From Acetobacteraceae bacterium (GTDB lineage Bacteria; Pseudomonadota; Alphaproteobacteria; Acetobacterales; Acetobacteraceae): DNA of 64,000 bases. Both the position numbers and the translations under genes were made by a program. Every line of letters begins with the position of its first letter. Positions within the stretch are counted from its first letter, which is position 1. Positions 23,773-33,554 of the stretch are shown here, one piece after another. The notes beneath the pieces were generated by a model, which was given only the letters and a program-made list of their open reading frames with translations, searched no databases and had not been told where the DNA came from. The stretch is from positions 1 through 64,000 of the forward strand of contig JALHQB010000006.1 of NCBI GenBank assembly GCA_022842185.1. The letters run 5' to 3'.

Positions 23773-25077
23773 TCACGGCCGCTGCAGATTCTCCCGCAGC
23801 GTCGCGCCGCTGTATTCGGTTCGGAACAACCCCCGCCGCTGCAGTTCCGGCACCACCAGCCGGCAGAATTCCTCGAACATTCGCGGATGCGTCGTCGGTG
23901 AGATGATGAAGCCGTCGCAGGCGCCGGAGATGAAGTAATCCTCCAGCGTATCCGCCACGGTCTGCGGCGTGCCCACCAGCAATCCGCGCGGCTTCTTCGT
24001 CGCCTCCGAAAAGGTCAGGCGTTCCTGCTGCATCACCTGCATCACGCGGTCGATCGATCCGCTGATGCCCTGGTTGCCCGTCGCGGCGGCGAAACTCGCC
24101 GGATCCTGGTGCTTGGACAGATCCGCACCCATCAGGGATGAGTTCAGCATCTGCTGCGCCTCCGGGTCGATCAGCGATTGCAGGTATTCGTACTTCTCCT
24201 GCGCGATGCTCTCGGTCTCGCCGATCACGGTCATGAAGCTGGGCAGGATGCGACATGATTCGGGCGCGCGGCCGTGGCCTGCCATCCGTGCCCGAACGTC
24301 AGTGGTGAAGGCCAGCGTGTCGGCCTTGCTGTGCGGCGTGCAGAAGATCAGCTCCGCCCAGCGCGCGGCGAAATCCCGCCCGCGATCGGACGACCCCGCC
24401 TGCATGAACACGGGCCGCACCTGCGGGCTGCGCGGCATGGCCAGCGGCCCGCGGGTCTTCACCCATTGGCCCTCGAAATTCGTGTAGCGGACCTTGGACG
24501 GGTCGATGAAGACGCCGCCCTGCCGGTCCAACACCAGCGCATCCTCGTCCCAGGATTCCCACAGCGCGGTGCAGGCGGCCAGCACCTCATCCGCGCGGTC
24601 GTAGCGTTCATCCTTGCCGGGGATGCCGTCCATGCCGAAGTTCTTCGCTTCGAGGTTGGTCGCGGAGGTGACGATGTTCCACGCCATCCGCCCCCCGCTC
24701 AGCAGATCCAGCGAAGCGAGTGTCCGCGCAATCCAATACGGATGCAGGAAGGTGGTGGACAACGTCGCTCCCAGCCCGAGATGCTTCGTCACCCGCGCCA
24801 TCAGCGGCAGCACCACCAGCGGGTCGAGGTAGGAAGTCTGGCCGCCCAGCCGCAGATAGGCGTCGAAATTGCCGCCATGGATGTCCGGCAGGCCGAAGGT
24901 GTCGGCGTAGAAGCAGGCATCGAAGCGTGCGTCTTCCAGCAAGCGGGCGATGTGTTCGTAGCGTTCGGGCGTGAAGATATCGTCCAGTGCCGATTCCGGG
25001 TGCCGCCAGCCGCCGGGATGGTTCGCCGTGGGGCCGGTCTTCAGATACGCGACCAGATGCATGCGGCGCTGGGTCAT
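23773..25077 (-). CDS. LLM-class flavin-dependent monooxygenase, NtaA/SnaA/DszA family
   Basis: 434 residues. FMN-dependent two-component monooxygenases of this family oxidise nitrilotriacetate, EDTA, dibenzothiophene sulfone or alkane sulfonates with reduced flavin from a partner reductase. Family markers are MHLVAYLKTGPTANHPGGWR near the start, ARLLEDARFDACFYADTFG, LSGGRMAWNIVTSATNLEAKNFG, and the late GTPQTVADTLEDYF. The substrate cannot be read, and no flavin reductase gene is adjacent. It lies on the opposite strand between yihA and argB, which are usually close in this group, suggesting a later insertion. Confidence 0.88.
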   Translation of the reverse strand: MTQRRMHLVAYLKTGPTANHPGGWRHPESALDDIFTPERYEHIARLLEDARFDACFYADTFGLPDIHGGNFDAYLRLGGQTSYLDPLVVLPLMARVTKHLGLGATLSTTFLHPYWIARTLASLDLLSGGRMAWNIVTSATNLEAKNFGMDGIPGKDERYDRADEVLAACTALWESWDEDALVLDRQGGVFIDPSKVRYTNFEGQWVKTRGPLAMPRSPQVRPVFMQAGSSDRGRDFAARWAELIFCTPHSKADTLAFTTDVRARMAGHGRAPESCRILPSFMTVIGETESIAQEKYEYLQSLIDPEAQQMLNSSLMGADLSKHQDPASFAAATGNQGISGSIDRVMQVMQQERLTFSEATKKPRGLLVGTPQTVADTLEDYFISGACDGFIISPTTHPRMFEEFCRLVVPELQRRGLFRTEYSGATLRENLQRP

Positions 25078-25198
25078 GCGGCTCGGGTCCGGCGGGGTGT
25101 GCAGTGGGCCATGGGGCCTCCGGTCAAATGCGGGCCGTGCGGCTTCTGGCGTCCGTTCCCCCGACTATGCGAGCCACCCCCCGGCCGGACAAGCCGGC

Positions 25199-25606
25199 TC
25201 ACTCCGCCCGCGTGGTCCCAGCGGTAAAGGTAAGGCTTGCCGCGCGTTCATTCGCCACCAGCACCAGGCAGGTCACCTGCAAGGTCGCGCGCGCCACCAT
25301 GCGCGGGGTGCACAGCGCGGACAGGCCCGATCCCTCCGCCGTGCCGCTGAATTCCACGGCGCGGTCGCGCGGCATCTCCCCCTGCATCGCCACCTGGCCG
25401 TTGACCGTCACGAACACTTCATGTTCGGGCCGTGATGCCAGGCCCGACCGGATGCGCCGTGTCTCCAGATGCCCGCCGATGCGCCATGCCTCCTTGGTCA
25501 CGCTCGGGCGCCAGAATTGTGGGGCGGCTTCGACGCGGCCGGCCGTCGTGCGCGGGCCACAGGCGGCCAGGGCGGTCAGCAGGGCCAGGGTGAATGCGCG
25601 CGCCAT
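25199..25606 (-). CDS. Predicted lipoprotein of unknown function
   Basis: 135 residues. The N-terminus MARAFTLALLTALAACGPRT carries a lipobox (LAAC at residues 13-16), so lipidation at Cys16 and membrane anchoring are expected. The mature domain is rich in beta-strand-like segments (FVTVNGQVAMQGEMPRDRAV, ATLQVTCLVLVAN) and has two further cysteines. No family is recognised. It is divergent from argB and 121 nt upstream of the monooxygenase gene on the same strand. Confidence 0.7.
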   Translation of the reverse strand: MARAFTLALLTALAACGPRTTAGRVEAAPQFWRPSVTKEAWRIGGHLETRRIRSGLASRPEHEVFVTVNGQVAMQGEMPRDRAVEFSGTAEGSGLSALCTPRMVARATLQVTCLVLVANERAASLTFTAGTTRAE

Positions 25607-25739
25607 GCGAACCTCATCGAAGGGTGCGGCCACTGCCATACCCCAGTGCTGACCCTGGCGCATCCGGCCCCCCGGCTTGACCGCCCCGCCATGCGCCGCC
25701 AGAAACCGCCACCCCCGCGACGGGTCGAGGAACGCGCTG

Positions 25740-26630
<891 letters not shown>

Positions 26631-26678
26631 TGCCCTGGGCGTGAGGCGGCGCCGCGTTATGCGCTGACAGGCGTTGAA

Positions 26679-27034
26679 GGGGCGTCGCCCCATCGGCGCG
26701 AAGATTGGAGGGGTGCTGCCCCTCCAAACCACCCCGCCAGGGACCAACGGGTCCCTGGACCGCGGGATCTTGGCGCTGGTCACGGGGGGCGTTCCTCACC
26801 CGGTCAAATGCCAGAAACGGGCATTCATCTTGGCACCGACCGACGGCGTTGAGCACCAAAATGGAGGTTTCCAAAGGCCTTAAGCCTTTGGTGGGGTGAG
26901 GTTTGGAGAGGGGCGACGCCCCTCTCCAAGGAGCACCATCGCCATATATTCGCGCGCATGGGGCAGCGCCCCTCCGAGCCACCCCACCAGGAGGCGACGG
27001 CCTCCTGGACCGCGATGACTTGGTGCTTGGCGAG
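26679..27034 (+). repeat. Family A intergenic repeat, locus A4 (alpha-beta-alpha composite)
   Basis: The most complete locus. GGGGCGTCGCCCC (26679-26691) is followed by an alpha module (26704-26775: GGAGGGG / CCCCTCC, CCAGGGACC / GGTCCCTGG). A spacer then leads to a beta module (26839-26932: CCAAAGGC / GCCTTTGG, GGAGAGGGGC / GCCCCTCTCC). A second alpha-like module lies at 26969-27034, with the variant stem CCAGGAGGC / GCCTCCTGG. It fills the convergent gap between argB and the DUF2336 gene, ending about 8 bp from the latter's stop codon. No open gene is contained. Confidence 0.9.
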
Positions 27035-27041
27035 ATACCGC

Positions 27042-28247
27042 TTATGGCGCCGCGGCGCGTGACAGCGCGTCGATCCGCCAGCGCAATTCGCCGTCTCCCA
27101 GCAGGGACGGGGCCACCGTCACGGTGGCCGCCATCGGCGCCAACAGCTCGACGACGGCCTCGGCTGCGGCATCCGACAGCCCGGCCTGGCCGCATAGCCC
27201 GGCCAGGGATTTCGCGCAGCGCGTCACCACCGCGTGGTCCACGACGGATTGCGGCACCTGTGCCAACCCGGCGAGCGCCGCGGTGACGAAGGGCGCCTCC
27301 CCACCGCGGCACGCACGCAGTATCGCCGATTCATCCAACACCCCGGCCTGCAGCAGGATGCCGGCGCGCGACGCCGCGTCGTCGGCGCTCTCGCCCGGGC
27401 GGGGCGCGCCCGCCAGGCGATCGGCCACCGCGCCGCGGATGCGCACGGCGATGTCCGCCGGCAGATCCGCGCGCGCGATCAGCGTGCCGAGCAGTTCCTC
27501 CGCGACGAAGCGGGCCAGCGCCAATGCGGCGCGCGGCGGCAGGTCCGGCCGGCGCACCAGCGGTTCCTGCCAAGCGGTGCGCTCTGCGGCCTGCACCACC
27601 AGCGCGTCCAGGGTGCTTTCGCGGATCGCGGCGGTGCCGTTGCCGAGCAGCGTGGTGATGGTTGCGGCATCACCGGTCGCCACCAGCGCATCGGCCACCG
27701 TCTCGCTGATGGCGGGCCGCCGCGCGATCGCGGCCAATGTCGCGCCGATCGGCGGTGCGGCGACCAGACCCAGCAGGTCCTCCTCGGTCAGCAGCGGGCA
27801 CAGGCGAATCACCGGTTCTGCAACGCGCAGGCTGGTGTCGCGTGCCAGCGCCAGCATCATCGAGCGGGGCGCGGCCGGCAGGTCCTTCACCGACTCGGCA
27901 ATGGTCACGCGGATCGACTCCGCTGCGTCCTCCGCCAATGTGGCAAGCGCTGCCCAGGCCACCTGCGCGACGCGGTCCTGCTGGTCGGGCGGCAGGCCGG
28001 GGGCAAGGTCCGCCAGGCGGGTCGCCAGCGCCTGGCGCACGGTCTGGTCGTTGTCGGTCGCCAGGGTTGCGAAGGATTGGTGCGGGCTGGCCGGGTTGGC
28101 GGCGACCGCCGCACGGATGCCGGGCGCGGCATCGCCCATCAGGTAGTACAGCGCCTCGGGCGGCGCATCAGGGTTCGCGGCCAGGGATGCGCGGGCCGAT
28201 TCCGGCCCTTCGTCCAGGATGCGGGCGATGTCCGTGAGGCCTGTCAT
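27042..28247 (-). CDS. DUF2336 domain protein (HEAT-like repeats)
   Basis: 401 residues, almost entirely alpha-helical and alanine-rich, built of HEAT-like pairs (for example IRAAVAANPASPHQSFATLA and VRQALATRLADLAP). The central DUF2336 hallmark is RVAEPVIRLCPLLTEEDLLGL, then PIGATLAAIARRPAISETVADALV and GDAATITTLLGNGTAAI. DUF2336 proteins are common in alphaproteobacteria, often close to signalling genes, and their role is unknown. ATG overlaps the stop of the GGDEF gene by 4 nt, pointing to a functional pair. Confidence 0.88.
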   Translation of the reverse strand: MTGLTDIARILDEGPESARASLAANPDAPPEALYYLMGDAAPGIRAAVAANPASPHQSFATLATDNDQTVRQALATRLADLAPGLPPDQQDRVAQVAWAALATLAEDAAESIRVTIAESVKDLPAAPRSMMLALARDTSLRVAEPVIRLCPLLTEEDLLGLVAAPPIGATLAAIARRPAISETVADALVATGDAATITTLLGNGTAAIRESTLDALVVQAAERTAWQEPLVRRPDLPPRAALALARFVAEELLGTLIARADLPADIAVRIRGAVADRLAGAPRPGESADDAASRAGILLQAGVLDESAILRACRGGEAPFVTAALAGLAQVPQSVVDHAVVTRCAKSLAGLCGQAGLSDAAAEAVVELLAPMAATVTVAPSLLGDGELRWRIDALSRAAAP

Positions 28248-29617
28248 GGTTCCGGCTCCGCCAGGCGCCAGCCACCACGCCTGACCCGCTTCGCGTCATA
28301 CAGGGCCGCATCGGCGCGCGCGACGAGGCGCCCGGCGCCATCCTCGCTGCGTGGCTTGCGACAGGCGAGGCCGATGCTGAAGCGTGGTGCCGGGCGATCG
28401 ATCGGCAGTGCGACCGCCGCGGCGAGCAGCGCCTCCGCCTGCGCGATGGCGGCGGCTTCCGTCGCACCGGGCAGCCACAGGGTGAATTCATCCCCGCCGA
28501 TCCGGGCGGCGGTGCCGCTGGACCCCGCCGCATCCCGCAGCAGGCGCGCGGTGGCCAGCAAGGCGGCGTCCCCCGCCTCGTGACCGTGCTGGTCGTTGAG
28601 CGGCTTGAGATTGTCGAGGTCGAGGAACAACAGCGCGCCGCCCGGTCCGCCCCGGCCATCGTCCATCGCCGCGGCCAACGTGCCGAGAAAGGCGCGGCGA
28701 TTGGGCAGGCCCGTCAGCGGGTCGGTATGCGCCTGGCGTTCCAGTTCCGCCTGCATCCGCCCGAAGCCGAACACCGCGCCCAGGGTTGCGGCCATGGCAC
28801 GCAGCACGGCGAGGTCCTCGGCATCCCAGTCCCGCCCGCCGGGCGCCCGCCAGGCCAGCAGTGCCGAGGCGGCGGCGGGGCTGCCATGGTGGCCGAACAG
28901 CGCGACCGGCAGGCGGTCCTCCACCCGTCCGACCCAGTCGCGGGCGGCCGCCATCGCCTCTGCGGCGATCGCCGGTAGGCCGCCGGGGACATCCGTGGTG
29001 CTGGCGGCGATCTCGGCGGCATCGTGCCCCGGCACGACAATGGCGGTGCCGGCGCAGCCCAGCGCATCACGCAGGCCCCCCAGCCCCTGCACCAGCGCAT
29101 CGCGCGGCGTGCCGGCGTGGCGCACCGTCTCGCCCAGCGCATCGAGCAGCGCGGCGCGGCGCAACCCTGCTGCGGCGGCGGCCGCCGCGGTTTCCTGGTC
29201 GGTCACGTCATGGGCGGCACCCCGCAGCCCGGCGAAATGCCCCCGGGCATCGCCGAGGGGGGCGAGCGACAATGCCACGCAGCGCGGCCGCCCGCTGGCG
29301 CCGGCGACCCAAACCCGGTGGTGGCGCACCGCCTGGCGCAAAGCGAAGGGGTCCGTCGCGGTGCCGAGCAGCAGGGAGGCCGCCCGCCGCCCCAACAGCC
29401 CGGCCGCCGCATGGCCGAGCACCCGGTCGGGCCAGAGAAAGCTGAAGCGGCCGGCGGTGTCGGTCTCGAACACGAAGTCGGCGGCGAGGCCGGCGAGGTC
29501 CTGCCATCGTTGGCGGGATTCGAGCAGCGCGCCATGCAGCGCCGCCGCCGCGGCGACCGCGGGCGGTATCGTCGCCGATCGTTCCTCGGGGCGGAGGGCC
29601 GTTGTCATCGCCACCAT
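28244..29617 (-). CDS. PAS-GAF-GGDEF protein, probable diguanylate cyclase
   Basis: 457 residues; a sensory protein predicted to make cyclic di-GMP from two GTP. A PAS-like domain (about residues 35-140) has [24 protein letters not shown]-like domain (about 150-295) begins after an alanine-rich helix. The GGDEF domain starts at [15 protein letters not shown] and the active site reads [12 protein letters not shown]. The four residues at the inhibitory I-site position (normally RxxD) are GSSG, so product feedback through that site is not expected. The first ATG (29617) and the one at 29605 are both possible. Translationally coupled to the DUF2336 gene. Confidence 0.9.
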   Translation of the reverse strand: MVAMTTALRPEERSATIPPAVAAAAALHGALLESRQRWQDLAGLAADFVFETDTAGRFSFLWPDRVLGHAAAGLLGRRAASLLLGTATDPFALRQAVRHHRVWVAGASGRPRCVALSLAPLGDARGHFAGLRGAAHDVTDQETAAAAAAAGLRRAALLDALGETVRHAGTPRDALVQGLGGLRDALGCAGTAIVVPGHDAAEIAASTTDVPGGLPAIAAEAMAAARDWVGRVEDRLPVALFGHHGSPAAASALLAWRAPGGRDWDAEDLAVLRAMAATLGAVFGFGRMQAELERQAHTDPLTGLPNRRAFLGTLAAAMDDGRGGPGGALLFLDLDNLKPLNDQHGHEAGDAALLATARLLRDAAGSSGTAARIGGDEFTLWLPGATEAAAIAQAEALLAAAVALPIDRPAPRFSIGLACRKPRSEDGAGRLVARADAALYDAKRVRRGGWRLAEPEP

Positions 29618-29656
29618 GAAACGGCGGTGCCGGTGAACGCCCGGTTAGCGTGGCGT

Positions 29657-29767
29657 TGCGTCCCTCAGACGGCGGGTGCCGCACATCCGTGCGGCTTGCC
29701 TTCGCGCCCTGCGCTGTCGGGTTGTGGCCGGCGGGCGGTCTGGGCGCGGTCGCGCTGTGCGCTCCTG
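29657..29767 (+). repeat. Family C intergenic repeat, copy C1
   Basis: Starts GCGTCCCTCAGACGGCGGG and includes GCACATCCGTGCGGCTTGCC and GTTGTGGCCGGCGGGCGGTC, ending TGTGCGCTCCTG before a T-rich tract (TTTTTT near 29770). The same sequence recurs at 32509-32645 and 32651-32783. It lies between the divergent GGDEF and dapD genes. Confidence 0.85.
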
Positions 29768-29866
29768 CTTTTTTCTTGTCCCTCGAAGGGTGGGCCAGCC
29801 GCCGCGTTGACAGCGCGGCGCGGTGGCGCCAAGCACCCTTGCCCCTTCCGACCGCCCGAGGACGCC

Positions 29867-30703
29867 ATGGACCATACCGCGCTGCAGGCCCGCATCGAAT
29901 CGCTCTGGCAGACCCGTGACACGGTGAATCCCGGCACCGGCGGCGCCGATCGCGCGGCGATCGAGGACGCGCTGGAACTGCTGGATTCCGGCAAGGCCCG
30001 TGTGGCCCAGCCGGACGGCAAGGGCCATTGGCAGGTCAACCAGTGGCTGAAGCAGTCGGTGCTGCTGTCCTTCCGCCTGGTCGATTCCGCCCCGATGGAC
30101 ACCGCCGCCGGCGCCTATGACAAGGTGCCGCTGAAGTTCGCCGATTGGGGCGAGAACCGCTTCCGCGAAGCCGGCTTCCGCGCCGTGCCCGGTGCCGTGG
30201 TGCGCCGTTCGGCCTTCATCGCGAAGAATGTCGTGCTGATGCCATCCTTCGTGAATCTTGGCGCCTATGTCGATGAGAACACGATGATCGACACCTGGGC
30301 CACCGTCGGGTCCTGCGCGCAGATCGGCAAGAACGTGCATATCTCGGGCGGCGTGGGCATCGGCGGCGTGCTGGAACCGCTCCAGGCCAATCCGGTGATC
30401 ATCGAGGATGACTGCTTCGTCGGCGCCCGTTCGGAAGTCGCCGAAGGCGTGATCGTCGAACGCGGCGCGGTGCTGTCGATGGGCGTGTTCCTCGGTGCCT
30501 CGACCAAGATCATCGACCGCGCGACCGGCGAGATCTTCATCGGTCGCGTGCCGTCCTATTCGGTCGTGGTTCCCGGCTCCCTGCCGGGCAAGCCGCTGCC
30601 GGACGGTTCGCCCGGTCCGTCGCTGTACTGCGCGGTGATCGTCAAGCGCGTGGACGCCCAGACCCGCGCCAAGACCGCGATCAACGAATTGCTGCGCGAC
30701 TGA
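29867..30703 (+). CDS. dapD: 2,3,4,5-tetrahydropyridine-2,6-dicarboxylate N-succinyltransferase
   Basis: 278 residues. Succinylates tetrahydrodipicolinate with succinyl-CoA in the lysine/diaminopimelate pathway. An N-terminal helical domain ([17 protein letters not shown]) is followed by a left-handed beta-helix of hexapeptide repeats. Markers are [42 protein letters not shown] and [21 protein letters not shown]. The C-terminal lysine-rich [20 protein letters not shown] is also diagnostic. ATG at 29867. dapE follows 72 nt downstream. Confidence 0.97.
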   Translation: MDHTALQARIESLWQTRDTVNPGTGGADRAAIEDALELLDSGKARVAQPDGKGHWQVNQWLKQSVLLSFRLVDSAPMDTAAGAYDKVPLKFADWGENRFREAGFRAVPGAVVRRSAFIAKNVVLMPSFVNLGAYVDENTMIDTWATVGSCAQIGKNVHISGGVGIGGVLEPLQANPVIIEDDCFVGARSEVAEGVIVERGAVLSMGVFLGASTKIIDRATGEIFIGRVPSYSVVVPGSLPGKPLPDGSPGPSLYCAVIVKRVDAQTRAKTAINELLRD

Positions 30704-30775
30704 TCGCCAAGGCGGTCAGAACACAGGACGTGCCGCCGATCACGGGGCACGGCAGCGAGCGAGAGGCTGACGAGC

Positions 30776-31915
30776 GTGGCCACCGACCCGATCCCCCTCG
30801 CCCAGGCGATGATCCGCTGCCGGTCGGTCACGCCCGCCGATGACGGCGCGCTGGATGTCGTGCAGCGGGCGCTGGAACCGCTCGGTTTCGCCTGCACGCG
30901 GCTGGTCTTCGGGCCGGATGACTATCGGGTGGACAATCTGTTTGCCCGCCGCGGTACGACCGGCCCGCATCTGTGCTACGCCGGACATACCGATGTGGTG
31001 CCGCCGGGCGATGTCGGCGCCTGGACCGACGACCCCTTTGCGGCGGTGGTGCGGGACGACACGCTGTTCGGCCGCGGCGCCTGCGACATGAAGGGCGGCA
31101 TCGCCGCCTTCATCGCCGGAATGACCGATTTCATCGCCGCGCGTCCCGACCATCCCGGGTCGATTTCGCTGCTCATCACCGGCGACGAGGAAGCGCGATC
31201 GGTCGATGGTACCGCCCGCGTGCTGGAATGGATGCAGGCCGAAGGCCAGGTGCCGGACATGGCGCTGGTGGGCGAACCGACCAGCCGCCGCGCGCTGGGC
31301 GACACCATCAAGATCGGCCGCCGCGGTAGCCTGACGGCGCATATCGCCGTGCAGGGCAAACAGGGGCACAGCGCCTATCCGGCACTCGCCGACAACCCGA
31401 TCCACCGGCTGGTCGCGGCCCTCGGGCCGCTGCTCACCGCGCCGCTCGACAACGGGTCGGAGTTTTTTCCCCCCACCACCTTGCAGGTCACCGGCTTCGA
31501 CGTCGGCAACAGCGCGTCCAACGTCATCCCGGCCGTGGCCCGCGCCATGCTCAACATCCGTTTCAACGACCTGCACAGCAGCGCTTCATTGACCGAACGG
31601 CTGCACGCCGCCCTGCGCGCGGCGGGCTGCGCATATGAGTTGAAGGCGGAGTGTTCGGGCGAATCCTTCCTCACCCGCCCGGGCCCCTTCGTGGATGCGC
31701 TGTCGCGCGCCATCGCCCGCAGCACGGGGGAGACGCCGGCGCTCGACACCGGCGGCGGCACCTCCGATGCGCGCTTCATCGCGCGGTATTGCCCGGTCGC
31801 GGAATTCGGCGCGGTGGGTACCACGCTGCACCAGGTCAATGAGAACGCCTCGGTCGATGAACTCCGCCACCTCGCGGGCACCTATCGCGCCATCATCGAG
31901 GAGATCCTCGGCTGA
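30776..31915 (+). CDS. dapE: Succinyl-diaminopimelate desuccinylase
   Basis: 379 residues from GTG 30776. A dinuclear zinc M20 peptidase releasing LL-diaminopimelate. Metal ligands are visible in HLCYAGHTDVVPPGD (His), FGRGACDMKGG (Asp), LLITGDEEARSVDGT (Glu-Glu) and the C-terminal GAVGTTLHQVNENA (His). The dimerisation lid reads GRRGSLTAHIAVQGKQGHSA. It completes the succinylase branch with dapD. The next gene starts within about 30 nt. Confidence 0.97.
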   Translation: MATDPIPLAQAMIRCRSVTPADDGALDVVQRALEPLGFACTRLVFGPDDYRVDNLFARRGTTGPHLCYAGHTDVVPPGDVGAWTDDPFAAVVRDDTLFGRGACDMKGGIAAFIAGMTDFIAARPDHPGSISLLITGDEEARSVDGTARVLEWMQAEGQVPDMALVGEPTSRRALGDTIKIGRRGSLTAHIAVQGKQGHSAYPALADNPIHRLVAALGPLLTAPLDNGSEFFPPTTLQVTGFDVGNSASNVIPAVARAMLNIRFNDLHSSASLTERLHAALRAAGCAYELKAECSGESFLTRPGPFVDALSRAIARSTGETPALDTGGGTSDARFIARYCPVAEFGAVGTTLHQVNENASVDELRHLAGTYRAIIEEILG

Positions 31916-31947
31916 GCGGCGCCGCACCCCCGCCCGCCGGCCCGGCG

Positions 31948-32484
31948 GTGCGTGGCATCGCCGGCGCGCTGCTCCTCGGGCGTGGCCGGGCCGACGGCAT
32001 CAACGCGTTCCACCCGACCATGGAGGATGCGCGCGCGTCCTTCCTCGCGGCGCTGTTCTGCCTGCCGATCTTCCTGATGCTGCGCATGGGGGCGGTGGCG
32101 GGGATGGACCCGCTGCGCGTGCTGGCCGCGGACCTGATCGCCTTCGTCTGTTCCTGGACCGGCTTTGCGCTGGCATCCCTGCCGATGGCCGAGGCGATGG
32201 GCCGCCGCGCCGTCTGGCCGCGCTTCATCGCCGCCTGGAACTGGGTGAACCTGGTCCAATACGCCGTGGTCGCTGCGCTGTCCCTGCCCGGGCTGCTGGG
32301 GCTGCCGGAGATGGTGGCCGATACGCTGGCGCTGCTCGGGCTCGGCTACGCCTTGTGGCTGCAATGGTTCGCGACGCGGGTCGCGCTGGGGCTGCCGGGC
32401 GGGCGGGCGGCCGGCTTCGTCGCGCTCGACCTCGCGCTGTCGCTGTTCCTGTCGGGGCTCGCGGCGCGCCTCGCGATCGCCTGA
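31948..32484 (+). CDS. Small integral membrane protein of unknown function
   Basis: 178 residues from GTG 31948, with about four to five hydrophobic segments (SFLAALFCLPIFLMLRMG; LAADLIAFVCSWTGFALAS; VQYAVVAALSLPGLLGL; FVALDLALSLFLSGLAARL). No ATG exists near the front. A CTG overlapping the dapE stop (31912) would extend it by 12 residues and is an unproven alternative. No family is recognised. It follows dapE closely, so it is probably cotranscribed. Its stop codon lies inside the stem of a terminator. Confidence 0.65.
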   Translation: MRGIAGALLLGRGRADGINAFHPTMEDARASFLAALFCLPIFLMLRMGAVAGMDPLRVLAADLIAFVCSWTGFALASLPMAEAMGRRAVWPRFIAAWNWVNLVQYAVVAALSLPGLLGLPEMVADTLALLGLGYALWLQWFATRVALGLPGGRAAGFVALDLALSLFLSGLAARLAIA

Positions 32485-32508
32485 AATCAGGCGATCGCTG
32501 GATTTTTT
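32473..32508 (+). terminator. Rho-independent terminator of the dapD-dapE operon
   Basis: GCGATCGCCTGA (32473-32484) pairs with TCAGGCGATCGC (32487-32498) around AA, a 12-bp perfect stem, followed by TTTTTT at 32503-32508. The left arm contains the last codons and the TGA stop of the membrane protein gene. Confidence 0.85.
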
Positions 32509-32783
32509 GCGTCCCTCAGACGGCGGGCGCCGCACATCCTTGCGGCTTGCCTTCGCGCCCTACGCTGTCGGGTTGTGGCCGGCGGTCGGTTTGGGCGCGG
32601 TCGCGCTGTGCGCTCCTGGTCCGATGCGGGGTATCGGACCGATTCTTTCTTGCCGCTCAGACGGCGGGCGCCACACATCCGTGCGGCTTGCCTTCGCGCC
32701 TTGCGCTGTCGGGTTTTGGCCGGCGGTCGGTTTGGGCGCGGTCGCGCTGTGCGCTCCTGGTCCGATGCGGGGCATCGGGCGTA
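32509..32783 (+). repeat. Family C intergenic repeat, tandem copies C2 and C3
   Basis: C2 (32509-32645) and C3 (32651-32783) are near-identical direct repeats of C1, extended by CTGGTCCGATGCGGGGTATCGG. Differences are few substitutions. A frame runs through both copies and encodes a duplicated peptide segment, which is a consequence of the repeat and not evidence of a gene. They fill the 308-bp convergent gap between the membrane protein gene and truA. Confidence 0.88.
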
Positions 32784-32792
32784 CGTGTGGGG

Positions 32793-33554
32793 TCAGGTCC
32801 AGTTGATCGGTTCGGGATATCGCACGCCGGTCAGCACCAGGCCCTCCGGCGGCGCGGTCTGGCCGGCCCGTGCGCGGTCACGCGCATCGAGCACGCTGCG
32901 CGGCCAGGACGACGGGCGCTTTCCGATGCCGACATCATGCAGCGTGCCGACCAGGTTACGCACCTGGTGGTGCAGGAAGGATCGCGCGGCGGCGGTGATC
33001 ACCACCTCATCGCCCAGCCGCGCCACATCCAGCCGGTCCAGCGTGCGCAGTGCCGACTTCGCCTGGCAGGATGCCGCGCGATAGGCAGAGAAATCATGCT
33101 GGCCCAGCAGCCCCTGCGCCGCATCATGCATCGCCGCCGCATCCAGCCGCCGCTGCACATGCCACACCCGGCCGAGGTCGAGCGCCGGCCGCGCGCGGCG
33201 GTTCAGGATGCGGAACCGATAGGCTCGCCCGATGGCGGAAAACCGCGCCGACCAATCCTCCGGCATCACCGCCGCGCCGATCACGCTGATCGGGTGCGGC
33301 CTGGTGTGGAAGTTCAACGCTTCCCGCACGCGTTCCGGTGGCAGGTCGGCGGCCAGCGTCACCTGCGCCACTTGGCCTTCCGCATGCACCCCGGCATCGG
33401 TGCGGCCGGCGGCGGTGACAATCGGGACCTCCCCGTCATTGAGATGCGCGGCGGCTTGCTCCAGCACCTGCTGCACCGACAGGCCATCGACTTGCCGCTG
33501 CCAGCCGACGAAGGGCGCCCCATCATATTCCAGCAGCAGCGCGTAGGAGGGCAT
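32793..33554 (-). CDS. truA: tRNA pseudouridine(38-40) synthase
   Basis: 253 residues. Converts uridines 38-40 in the anticodon arm to pseudouridine. LLLEYDGAPFVGWQRQ opens the enzyme. The catalytic aspartate lies in TAAGRTDAGVHAEGQVA. Then come ALNFHTRPHPISV and SFLHHQVRNLVGTLHDVG. Last gene of the def-fmt-truA series; its start overlaps the fmt stop by one base. It is convergent with the dap genes, an arrangement I know from other alphaproteobacteria. Confidence 0.96.
   Translation of the reverse strand: MPSYALLLEYDGAPFVGWQRQVDGLSVQQVLEQAAAHLNDGEVPIVTAAGRTDAGVHAEGQVAQVTLAADLPPERVREALNFHTRPHPISVIGAAVMPEDWSARFSAIGRAYRFRILNRRARPALDLGRVWHVQRRLDAAAMHDAAQGLLGQHDFSAYRAASCQAKSALRTLDRLDVARLGDEVVITAAARSFLHHQVRNLVGTLHDVGIGKRPSSWPRSVLDARDRARAGQTAPPEGLVLTGVRYPEPINWT

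Noticed and set aside
32507..32806. Plus-strand open frame with a duplicated peptide
   Set aside because: The duplication is just the two tandem copies of repeat family C; the single-copy versions elsewhere do not keep the same frame as a gene.
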